Below the pieces are notes generated by a model. That model did not search any database, was not told the origin of the DNA, and was given only the letters and a program-made list of their open reading frames with translations. A DNA stretch of 64,000 bases. Source: JAXLYE01 sp046351595. GTDB lineage: Bacteria; Myxococcota_A; Polyangia; Palsa-1104; JAEUJZ01. The position numbers were made by a program, and so were the translations under genes. Location of the stretch: positions 558,001 through 622,000 of the forward strand of contig JAXLYE010000007.1 of NCBI GenBank assembly GCA_046351595.1. Direction: 5' to 3'. Below, piece by piece: positions 24,285 to 31,578 of the stretch (its first letter is position 1; the number at the start of each line of letters is the position of its first letter).

Positions 24285-25196
24285 ATGCCCCCGTTTGTGC
24301 TGAACCTTGAGATCCAGTCCACCGAGAGTGCCTATGACGAGTGCTTCTTCTCCCTGACCATGACCCGCATCCTGCCCGAGGGCGCCAAGTACGCGGCCAC
24401 TTTCGAGGCGCTGTGCGCAGACGGCCTCAAGGTCCTTGAAGAGCAGCGAAAGCTCGAGGAGGCGGCGCTTCTGGCGCAGGCCCAGATCCAGGCCGCCGAT
24501 CTTCTATTGAACCGCTTCGTCGACCGCCTGCTCGGCGTGCTCGCCGGCCTCGGCGAGGGCCGCTCGGGCAGCCCCGCCTACGACCTGTTCTTCGGCGGGC
24601 GGGCGCCGAGCTCGCTGAAGAAATTCGTCCTGGGCGAGCAGCTCGAGATCATGCGCGGCTGGCTGGCCAAGCTCGACGCCGCGGCGCCCGTGCTCAAGGC
24701 GCTGGCGCCCGATCTCAAGAAGCTGATCGAGGGCGGCGACGCGGCCAAGGCGGGCCTGGTCGACGCGCGCGCCAAGATCCAGGCGTTCCGCCAGACCGGC
24801 AGCCGCAAGGGCTACTTCGACAAGGTCAACAGCGCCCGCAAGTCCGCCTATGGCGAGCTGAGCAAGCTGCCCTTCGACAAGCCCGAGCTGCACCTGGGCG
24901 CCGACTTCGGCGACCGCTTCTTCCGCCCCGGCCCGCGCAGCGACGTCCCGGCCGGCGACGAGGCGCTCTTGGCCGCCCGCTCCGACATCGCCGAGCTGGA
25001 GCGCGCCCTCGGCGAGCGCAAGAAGGAGCTCGTGAGCCTGGAGGCCGAGGCCCAGGCCCGAGCCCAGGAGGCCGCCGCGCGCGCCGAGAAGGAGAAGCGC
25101 CTGGCCGAGATCGCGGCGCAGTCCGAGACCCTGGCGCGCGAGCAGGCCGAGCTCACGCGGGAGCTTGGCCCGCGCCGGGGGCGGCGCAAGCGCTGA
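24285..25196 (+). CDS. Hypothetical coiled-coil protein
   Basis: Not recognised. ATG 24285 has CAGGAGA six to seven bases ahead. The 303-residue product starts with two strand-like segments (FVLNLEIQSTESAYDECFFS), continues with helices, and has a strongly predicted coiled coil at residues ~60-100 (VLEEQRKLEEAALLAQAQIQ) and another at ~240-300 (SDIAELERALGERKKELVSL; EKEKRLAEIAAQSETLAREQ), then a basic end RRGRRKR. It converges on the Uma2-like gene with three bases between stops. Confidence 0.72.
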   Translation: MPPFVLNLEIQSTESAYDECFFSLTMTRILPEGAKYAATFEALCADGLKVLEEQRKLEEAALLAQAQIQAADLLLNRFVDRLLGVLAGLGEGRSGSPAYDLFFGGRAPSSLKKFVLGEQLEIMRGWLAKLDAAAPVLKALAPDLKKLIEGGDAAKAGLVDARAKIQAFRQTGSRKGYFDKVNSARKSAYGELSKLPFDKPELHLGADFGDRFFRPGPRSDVPAGDEALLAARSDIAELERALGERKKELVSLEAEAQARAQEAAARAEKEKRLAEIAAQSETLAREQAELTRELGPRRGRRKR

Positions 25197-25199
25197 CCG

Positions 25200-25898
25200 T
25201 CAGACGGCCGTGCTGCCGCCGCGGAGAGCGAGCGACCCCTCGCGCTCTTCCGGCAGCAGCCAGCAGGCCGACTCGGTCGGGACCTGCTCGGGGTCGCCGG
25301 TATACAGCCGCAGGTCGCCGCCGCCGCGGTGGATCAGCCACAGGCCGTAGCGCGCGAGCGGCACGCGCCCCGGGTGGGCTAGCGGGACCAGCTTCATCGT
25401 GTCGCCGGTCTCGCTCGTCACGCGGGTGTAGTGCCACAGCAGGCGCCGCCCCTTGGGCGAGACCGCGGCCTGCGGCGCGTTCGGGCTCGCGGTCGCGGCG
25501 CCGCCCAGGTACCACAGCGGATCGTAGAGCACCACGTCGCGCACCCCGAGCCGCCGGAAGTGCATGAGCAGCCCATCCTCGGGGGCCACCGGCGCGTCGA
25601 CGAGGTGGATGACCAGCTCGGGCCGCCGCACGCGCTCCCACACCTTGAACGTGCGCAGGATCTCGTCGTCCGGCTTGCCCTCGGGCAGCGGCGGCAGCAC
25701 GTACAGGTCCGGGGTCACCCGGGCCAGCCGGTCCGCCGGGTCGTAGTAGAACGCCACGTCCGTGCCGGCGCGCCGCGGCGCGGTGCCGGAGCGGGCGGCC
25801 TGGGCCGAAAAGAAGCCGCGCAGCTGGCGGCACAGCTGCGTCCGGGTCCACTGCGGCGCAGCGAACTCTCCAAGCTCGGGGCGGTTCTCGGGGGGCAC
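25200..25898 (-). CDS. Uma2-family (DUF820) protein, nuclease residues degenerate
   Basis: Related to the Uma2/DUF820 restriction-endonuclease-like fold: TDVAFYYDPADRLARVTPDL, then FKVWERVRRPELVIHLVD and LGVRDVVLYDPLWYL. In active members the strand after the VWE segment reads (P)D-x-V-x-E-V and is followed by a D...K pair; here it is ELVIHLVD and the D...K pair is not seen, so nuclease activity is doubtful. Start GTG 25898 sits seven bases after AGGAGGA, which rules out the longer frame. 232 residues. Myxobacteria and cyanobacteria carry many of these genes; their role is unclear. Confidence 0.72.
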   Translation of the reverse strand: MPPENRPELGEFAAPQWTRTQLCRQLRGFFSAQAARSGTAPRRAGTDVAFYYDPADRLARVTPDLYVLPPLPEGKPDDEILRTFKVWERVRRPELVIHLVDAPVAPEDGLLMHFRRLGVRDVVLYDPLWYLGGAATASPNAPQAAVSPKGRRLLWHYTRVTSETGDTMKLVPLAHPGRVPLARYGLWLIHRGGGDLRLYTGDPEQVPTESACWLLPEEREGSLALRGGSTAV

Positions 25899-26029
25899 GG
25901 GAGTTCCTCCTATTCTCAACAGGCCCCCCTGCCCAGGCCAGAAGAAAACCGCGGCGCGATGTTGTGATAGGCTCCCTGCGCACGTCCTATCGACGGATGA
26001 CGACCCTTCACGAACCTGCTGGTGAGGCC

Positions 26030-27361
26030 ATGTCCGAGACCCCGAGCGAAAAAGCCCCCTCGCATCTTCCCCACGTCTACGTCTGTGATCTCGCCTCGCG
26101 CGTCGGCGAGCAGGTCGAGGTGCGCGGCTGGCTGTACAACCGCAGCAGCAAGGGCAAGCTCCACTTCCTGCAGATCCGCGACGGCAGCGGCATCGTCCAG
26201 GCGGTGGTCTTCAAGGGCGACATGCCCGAGGACAAGTTCCACCGCGCCGACCACCTGGCGCAGGAGACCTCGATCGTCGTGCGCGGCGAGGTGAAGAAGG
26301 ACCCGCGCAGCCCGATCGGCGTCGAGCTCCAGGTCAAGGACTTCGAGGTCCTGGCCACGCCGACGCAGGAGTACCCGATCACGCCGAAGGAGCACGGCGT
26401 CGCGTTCCTGATGGACCAGCGCCACCTGTGGCTGCGCTCAAAGCGCCAGGTCGCGATCATGCGCGTGCGCGCCGAGGTCATCGCCGCCGTGCGCAGCTAC
26501 TTCGACGGCCGCGGCTTCACCCTGGTCGACGCGCCGATCTTCACGCCCAACGCCTGCGAGGGCACGACGAACCTGTTCACCGTCGGCTACTTCGACGACA
26601 AGGCGTACCTGACGCAGTCCGGGCAGCTGTACATGGAGGCCGCGGCCATGGCGCTCGGCCGCGTCTACTGCTTCGGGCCGACCTTCCGCGCCGAGAAGTC
26701 CAAGACGCGGCGCCACCTCACCGAGTTCTGGATGGTCGAGCCCGAGGTCGCGTACATGGATCTCGCCGGCGACATGGACCTGGCCGAGGACTTTCTGTGC
26801 GAGGTCGTCGGCCGCGTGCTCAAGAACCGCCGCCCCGAGCTCGAGGCGCTGGAGCGCGACCTCTCCAAGCTCGAGCGCGTGAAGAAGCCGTTCCCGCGCA
26901 TCCGCTACGAGGAGGCCATCGAGATCCTCACCAAGGCGGGCAAGCCGGCGCAGTTCGGCGACGACTTCGGCGGCGACGAGGAGACGGTCATCTCCGAGCA
27001 GTTCGACCGGCCGGTGATGATCCACCGCTACCCCAAGCACATCAAAGCCTTCTACATGAAGGCCGACCCGCAGGACCCGCGGCTGGCGCTGTGCGTCGAC
27101 GTCATCGCCCCCGAGGGCGCGGGCGAGGTCATCGGCGGCGGCCAGCGCGAGGACGATCTCGCGGTGCTGGAGCAGCAGATCACCGCGCACGGCCTGCCGC
27201 ACAGCGCGTTCGAGTGGTACCTGGATCTGCGCCGCTACGGCAGCGTGCCGCACGCCGGCTTCGGCATGGGCATCGAGCGCTGCGTCGGCTGGCTGTGCGG
27301 CCTGCACCACGTGCGCGAGACCATCCCGTTCCCGCGCATGCTCGAGCGGCTGACGCCCTGA
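26030..27361 (+). CDS. asnS: Asparaginyl-tRNA synthetase
   Basis: Class IIb aminoacyl-tRNA synthetase that charges tRNA-Asn; 443 residues, close to the Bacillus enzyme. The N-terminal OB anticodon domain has VEVRGWLYNRSSKGKLHFLQ and IRDGSGIVQAVV. Catalytic motif 2 is FRAEKSKTRRHLTEFWMVEP and motif 3 is GFGMGIERCVGWL. ATG 26030 lies after GGTGAGG; upstream in-frame ATGs lack a site. Presence of AsnRS means Asn-tRNA is made directly rather than only by transamidation. It follows a 130-bp spacer divergent from the Uma2-like gene. Confidence 0.96.
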   Translation: MSETPSEKAPSHLPHVYVCDLASRVGEQVEVRGWLYNRSSKGKLHFLQIRDGSGIVQAVVFKGDMPEDKFHRADHLAQETSIVVRGEVKKDPRSPIGVELQVKDFEVLATPTQEYPITPKEHGVAFLMDQRHLWLRSKRQVAIMRVRAEVIAAVRSYFDGRGFTLVDAPIFTPNACEGTTNLFTVGYFDDKAYLTQSGQLYMEAAAMALGRVYCFGPTFRAEKSKTRRHLTEFWMVEPEVAYMDLAGDMDLAEDFLCEVVGRVLKNRRPELEALERDLSKLERVKKPFPRIRYEEAIEILTKAGKPAQFGDDFGGDEETVISEQFDRPVMIHRYPKHIKAFYMKADPQDPRLALCVDVIAPEGAGEVIGGGQREDDLAVLEQQITAHGLPHSAFEWYLDLRRYGSVPHAGFGMGIERCVGWLCGLHHVRETIPFPRMLERLTP

Positions 27362-27391
27362 GCCGGGCCCTGAGCCAGGCCCGGGGGCGGG

Positions 27392-29554
27392 CTACGGCAG
27401 GTTGTGGAACCAGCCCCGCCGGCGGAGCAGCGGCGGCGGCCGGTTGAGCAGCGCCCGGGTCGACTGCTCGTCGTTCTGCCGCGCGCGCAGCAGCCGCTGC
27501 CGCACCGCCAGTGACTCGGCGGCCTGCTGCGCCCGCGCCGGCACGAGCGCGTGCACCTCCTGCATCCGCTGGCGGTGCTGCTGCGCGCGCTGCATCTCGT
27601 GCTGCTGCACGAGCTCCGGCACGTGACCGCGCAGCTGCCGCTGCCGCTGCTGCACGAGCTGCTGCTGCTGGTGCTGCTGGTCCTTCTGGGTGTCGACGGC
27701 CGCGTTCAGGCGGCGGACCTGATCGAAGATCGAAAGCGCCAGGACCTTCCACTGGGTCCACGGGACCTCGCGCTTGATGGCGCGCAGCTCCATGAACAGC
27801 CCCTTTCGCTGGACCTGCCCCTGCGCGCTGCTGGTGCCGATGTCAAACTGGCTCGTGGCGTCGGTGAGCAGCGTGCGGTACGTGGTGTCATCCACCTTGT
27901 GGATCGACTTCTGCGAGTCGTTCTGACCGAACAGATCGCGCTCGGGCAGGTTGTCCAGGATGTCGAACAGCGTGTACTGCCCCCAGTTCATGGCGTCTTT
28001 GCGCAGCAGCTTGGTCGCCCGCAGCGCGTCCAGGCTGGCGAGGCCGAACGCCGCGGCCATGCTGCCGTCGCCCTCCTGCTCGGCCAGCAGGGTCTTATAC
28101 GTCCGCTTCTCGAGCGGCGACATGATCTTATAGACCTCGTGCAGGTTGCTGCGCGACATGAAGGCCGCGACGTTCTTGACCTGCGGGGTCTTGGACGTCT
28201 GGATCTGGGTCCCGAGCGCCGCATAGGAAGCCAGGATCTGCAGGACGGCGCGCAGGCGCGGCAGCTTGCTCAGGTCGGCGTGCTGCGACAGCGCCGCGTC
28301 CACCTGCTGCTGCGACGCCCGGATGTGCGTCATGCCGTGCAGGCTCGCCTCGTTCTTGAAGGACGGGTGGGTCCAGTCGAACCCCATCTGGTTCTCGGCC
28401 CAGATCTTCTTCGGCATGTAGGGGTGATCGATCTGCTGCTGGGACGTCGCCTGGGAGATCAGCTCGGGCACGGCCTCGAAGTTCAGGCCCACCGTCGCCT
28501 GCGGGTGGGCGCCGAAGGTCTTGTTGCCGCAGCCGTGCTGGACGTAGACCTCCTTGTCGCCGGCTGCCTGGTACTTCTTGTACCCGGGCTTCTTGCCCTC
28601 GTCCTGGACCCGCTTCATCTCGACCGCGATCTCGTCCAGCTGCCGCTCGAGGTTCTCCCGCCCGGAGTTGGTCTCGGGCTGCGCGCGCGTGATGATCTCG
28701 ATGTCGCCGGAGTCGATCTCCACCTTCCAGTCCTGCAGCCGCGGCCTGTAGATCAGCTGGCTGCCGTTGAGGCCGTCCAGCGGGCGGTAGGTCTCGCTGA
28801 GGATCGGCCCCAGGCGCTCCTCGCCGTCCTGCTGCTCGTCCTGCTGCTCGTTGTCCGCGAGCTCCGGGACGGGCCCGCGCTCGATCCGCTTCTCGAAGGT
28901 CTTGGGGTTGCTCGCGCCGTGGGTCTGGAACTCGAAGCCGATCGCCCAGCCGTTGACCGGCGGTCGTCGCTCCGCGGGCTCTCCGGTCGGGCCGGGCGCC
29001 CCGGGCTCCCCCGCTTGGCTGGCCTGGGGTTCCGACAGCGAGCGCAGGACACCCGGGTCGCGGCTCGCGCGCTGGGCCGTCGCCTCGTCGCCACCGAGGG
29101 CGTGGGCGAGCTCGTGGCGGGCGACGTCGATGCCGGAGCCTTTGCGCAGCGCCACCTTGCCGTCCTGGCACACGCCGAGCCCGGGCAGCTTGTCGACGAC
29201 GACGGACGGCACGGTGTGCGGATCGATCGCGCCGCGGGTCTCGGCCGCGATCCGGTCGCCGAAGGGGAAGCGGCCGGGGGCGGCGCTGCGGACGGCGTGC
29301 CGCGCCACCGCGGGCGAGAACGCCTGCGCGTCGAAGAACTGCGGGCCCGAGGCGGCGGCGGGCGAGCCCGGCACACTGCCGCCCGCGAACAGCGGCAGGC
29401 CGGACAGCGAGTGACCGGGCAAGGGAGCGGGCCGCCGCGACGGCGGAGAGCTCGGCTCAAGGGCCCTGCAGCGCACGGCCTCGGGCGCCGGCTGCTGCCC
29501 GGTGGGGCCAGGCGGCTTGCGGGTCGGTGGGGCGGGAGCGGGCGCGCGGCTCAT
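27392..29554 (-). CDS. DUF4157-type protein with HExxH and Gln-rich tail
   Basis: A 720-residue multidomain protein, convergent with asnS. Residues 1-90 are Pro-rich and disordered. Residues ~95-165 are a DUF4157-like unit with the metalloprotease signature HELAH (His147-Glu148-His151). Residues ~205-520 contain NGWAIGFEFQT, then DWKVEIDSGDIEIITRAQPE, then THPSFKN and the block AHPQATVGLNFEAVPELI, and MSRSNLHEVYKIM. The E-x-E ... D-x-G-x-x-E-I pattern recalls the carboxylate-amine ligase (GCS-like) fold, which is my inference only. Residues ~610-700 are Gln/Arg-rich coiled coil. DUF4157 proteins are often cargo or effectors of contractile injection systems; no such system is in view. Confidence 0.75.
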   Translation of the reverse strand: MSRAPAPAPPTRKPPGPTGQQPAPEAVRCRALEPSSPPSRRPAPLPGHSLSGLPLFAGGSVPGSPAAASGPQFFDAQAFSPAVARHAVRSAAPGRFPFGDRIAAETRGAIDPHTVPSVVVDKLPGLGVCQDGKVALRKGSGIDVARHELAHALGGDEATAQRASRDPGVLRSLSEPQASQAGEPGAPGPTGEPAERRPPVNGWAIGFEFQTHGASNPKTFEKRIERGPVPELADNEQQDEQQDGEERLGPILSETYRPLDGLNGSQLIYRPRLQDWKVEIDSGDIEIITRAQPETNSGRENLERQLDEIAVEMKRVQDEGKKPGYKKYQAAGDKEVYVQHGCGNKTFGAHPQATVGLNFEAVPELISQATSQQQIDHPYMPKKIWAENQMGFDWTHPSFKNEASLHGMTHIRASQQQVDAALSQHADLSKLPRLRAVLQILASYAALGTQIQTSKTPQVKNVAAFMSRSNLHEVYKIMSPLEKRTYKTLLAEQEGDGSMAAAFGLASLDALRATKLLRKDAMNWGQYTLFDILDNLPERDLFGQNDSQKSIHKVDDTTYRTLLTDATSQFDIGTSSAQGQVQRKGLFMELRAIKREVPWTQWKVLALSIFDQVRRLNAAVDTQKDQQHQQQQLVQQRQRQLRGHVPELVQQHEMQRAQQHRQRMQEVHALVPARAQQAAESLAVRQRLLRARQNDEQSTRALLNRPPPLLRRRGWFHNLP

Positions 29555-29747
29555 CGATGGGGCCTCTACCCGAGTGTTGCCTTCGAGGCCCGCCGCGAGC
29601 GTTCGAAAAAACCGAAGGCAGCCTCCAGGGCCGGGCGGGTAGGGCGCCGTGTGCCGAGGCGCTACGGGGTGCGGTCGGGGGCGCTCGATCGCCTCGCTCG
29701 GGAGGCCGGCTACGGTCGGTCCGCGTCGCTAGCGGGCTCGCCGCCGC

Positions 29748-31502
29748 TCAGAAGTCATCGCTGCCTGCGCCCAGCAGCGAGACGACGGTCGGTCGGGTGC
29801 CCAGCACGCGGCGGAACGTCGCCCGCACCGCGCGCACCGCGGCCGCTGCCGCATCGGCGCTGAGCTCGTCCGTCTTGGGGTGGTGCGCCGCGGTCAGCGC
29901 CATCGCGTCCTCGCCGGCGCGCTCGGCCTCGGCGCACAGCGCCTCCAGCGCCGGCCCGCGATCGCGCACGCCGAGGGTGCGGACCAAAAGCCGCGTGCGC
30001 AGGCCGGGGCGCGTCGCCACCGCGACCACGCCGGTGATGTGCACCAGGCGCCGCTGCCGCAGCGTCTCGCCGCTGATCTGGCCGATGCTCTCGCCCTCGT
30101 AGAGGACCGCGCCGGTCGGGATGCGGTCGACGACCTCGATGTGCTCGCCGAGCTGCACCACGTCGCCGTCGCGGCAGCGCAGCGCCGGGATGCCCAGCTC
30201 CTCGGCGAGGTCGGCGTGCGCGTGCAGCATGCGCGGGGCGCCGTGCACCGGCAGCACCGCGCGCGGACGCACCTGCCGCATCAGCGCCCGCAGCTCGTCC
30301 TGGCAGCCGTGCCCCGAGGCCGCGAACTCGGGGCCGCTGCGCACGCGCACCCCGGCCTCGGCCAGCGCGTCGCACAGGCGGCCGACCTGGCGCTCGTTGC
30401 CGGGGATGGTGCGCGAGGACAGCACCACGATGTCCCCGGCCGCCAGCCGCAGCCCCGAGAAGGGCGAGGGCACCGAGCGATCGAGCGCGGCCACGAGCTT
30501 GCTGAGCGCGGCCATGGCCTCGCCCTGCGTGCCGGTGCAGACCAGCGCGACCTGGTGCGGCGGGCGCGCCGCGGCCTCCTCCGGCGTGCACAGAAGGTCG
30601 GCCGGCAGCGTCAGCACCTGCGCCGCGGCCGCGGCCTCGGTGGTCTCGTGCAGGCCGCGGCCGAGCAGGCAGACCCGCCGCCCCGCCTGCCGGCAGCTCT
30701 TGGCGAAGTGGTCGATGCGCGCCAGGTGCGAGGCGAACAGCGTCAGCGCCACGCGGCCCCTGGGCTTCTCGTCGAGGAGCAGCGCCCGCAGCGCCTGCTC
30801 GACGGTGCGCTCGGAGGCGGCGCGGCCCGGCACCTGGGCGTTGGTGCTGTCGCCGACCAGCAGATCGATGGCAGGGAAGTCGCGGCCCGGCAGGCCGCTG
30901 CCCGAGAGGCGCAGCGCGTCCGCGAACTCGTCGAGCTTGTAGTCGCCGGTGTGAAGCACCGCGGCGGCGCCGCGCGGCAGCGGCCGCGGCACCACGGGCT
31001 CACCGAGCGGCCCGATCACGTCGGCCGCCTGCAGCGGCCCCTCGATGAGCAGCGCGCACGCCTCGGGGATCGAGTGCGGCACCGCCAGCGGCGTCACCGC
31101 CAGGCCCGTTTCGCCGTCGGCGCCGAGCAGCCACAGCGGCGCGCCGAGCGGCAGCTCGCGCAGGTCGCGCAGCCGGTTGGGCACCCGCAGCCGGGCAAGG
31201 CGCCGCTCGCACAGCTTCAGGGTCAGCTTGCGGCCGTAGACCGGGATCGGATCGCCGACGACGTTGAGCAGGTGCCCGAGCGCGCCGATGTGATCCTCGT
31301 GGCCGTGCGTCAGCACCACCGCGGTCGGCGGGCCGTAGCGCTCGATCAGCGGCTCGACGTCGGGACACAAGAAGTCGACGCCCGGCGTGGTGTCGTCGGG
31401 CATCTGCACGCCGCAGTCGATCAGCACGAGCACGCCGCCGGCCCGGTAGGCCGTCAGGTTGCGCCCGAACTCACCGCAGCCGCCGACTGGAATGACCTGC
31501 AT
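29748..31502 (-). CDS. RNase J-like metallo-beta-lactamase ribonuclease
   Basis: Beta-CASP/MBL-fold ribonuclease of 584 residues, similar in length to RNase J. The N-terminal PVGGCGEFGRNLTAY and ID CGVQMPDD segment, zinc motif TGHEDH-type LTHGHEDHIGAL, VLHTGDYKLDE and LLVGDSTNA are classic; the beta-CASP part has FASHLARIDHF and VVLSSRTIPGNE, and the later SGHGCQDELRALMRQVRPR and PVHGAPRML complete the active site. RNase J degrades and matures RNA in the 5'-3' direction or endonucleolytically. Start ATG 31502 is chosen; a GTG three codons earlier is possible. It is 76 bp downstream of the TPR protein and may share its transcript. Confidence 0.9.
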   Translation of the reverse strand: MQVIPVGGCGEFGRNLTAYRAGGVLVLIDCGVQMPDDTTPGVDFLCPDVEPLIERYGPPTAVVLTHGHEDHIGALGHLLNVVGDPIPVYGRKLTLKLCERRLARLRVPNRLRDLRELPLGAPLWLLGADGETGLAVTPLAVPHSIPEACALLIEGPLQAADVIGPLGEPVVPRPLPRGAAAVLHTGDYKLDEFADALRLSGSGLPGRDFPAIDLLVGDSTNAQVPGRAASERTVEQALRALLLDEKPRGRVALTLFASHLARIDHFAKSCRQAGRRVCLLGRGLHETTEAAAAAQVLTLPADLLCTPEEAAARPPHQVALVCTGTQGEAMAALSKLVAALDRSVPSPFSGLRLAAGDIVVLSSRTIPGNERQVGRLCDALAEAGVRVRSGPEFAASGHGCQDELRALMRQVRPRAVLPVHGAPRMLHAHADLAEELGIPALRCRDGDVVQLGEHIEVVDRIPTGAVLYEGESIGQISGETLRQRRLVHITGVVAVATRPGLRTRLLVRTLGVRDRGPALEALCAEAERAGEDAMALTAAHHPKTDELSADAAAAAVRAVRATFRRVLGTRPTVVSLLGAGSDDF

Positions 31503-31578
31503 CGGCGGCACGCTAGCACAGCCCCGCCGCCGGTACCCGTCCGTCGCAGCGGGCGCGGCGCCGGCGGTCAGGCTCGGG

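Noticed and set aside
25964..26029. Longer N-terminus for AsnRS
   Set aside because: Upstream in-frame starts lack a ribosome-binding site and the added residues are not family-like.
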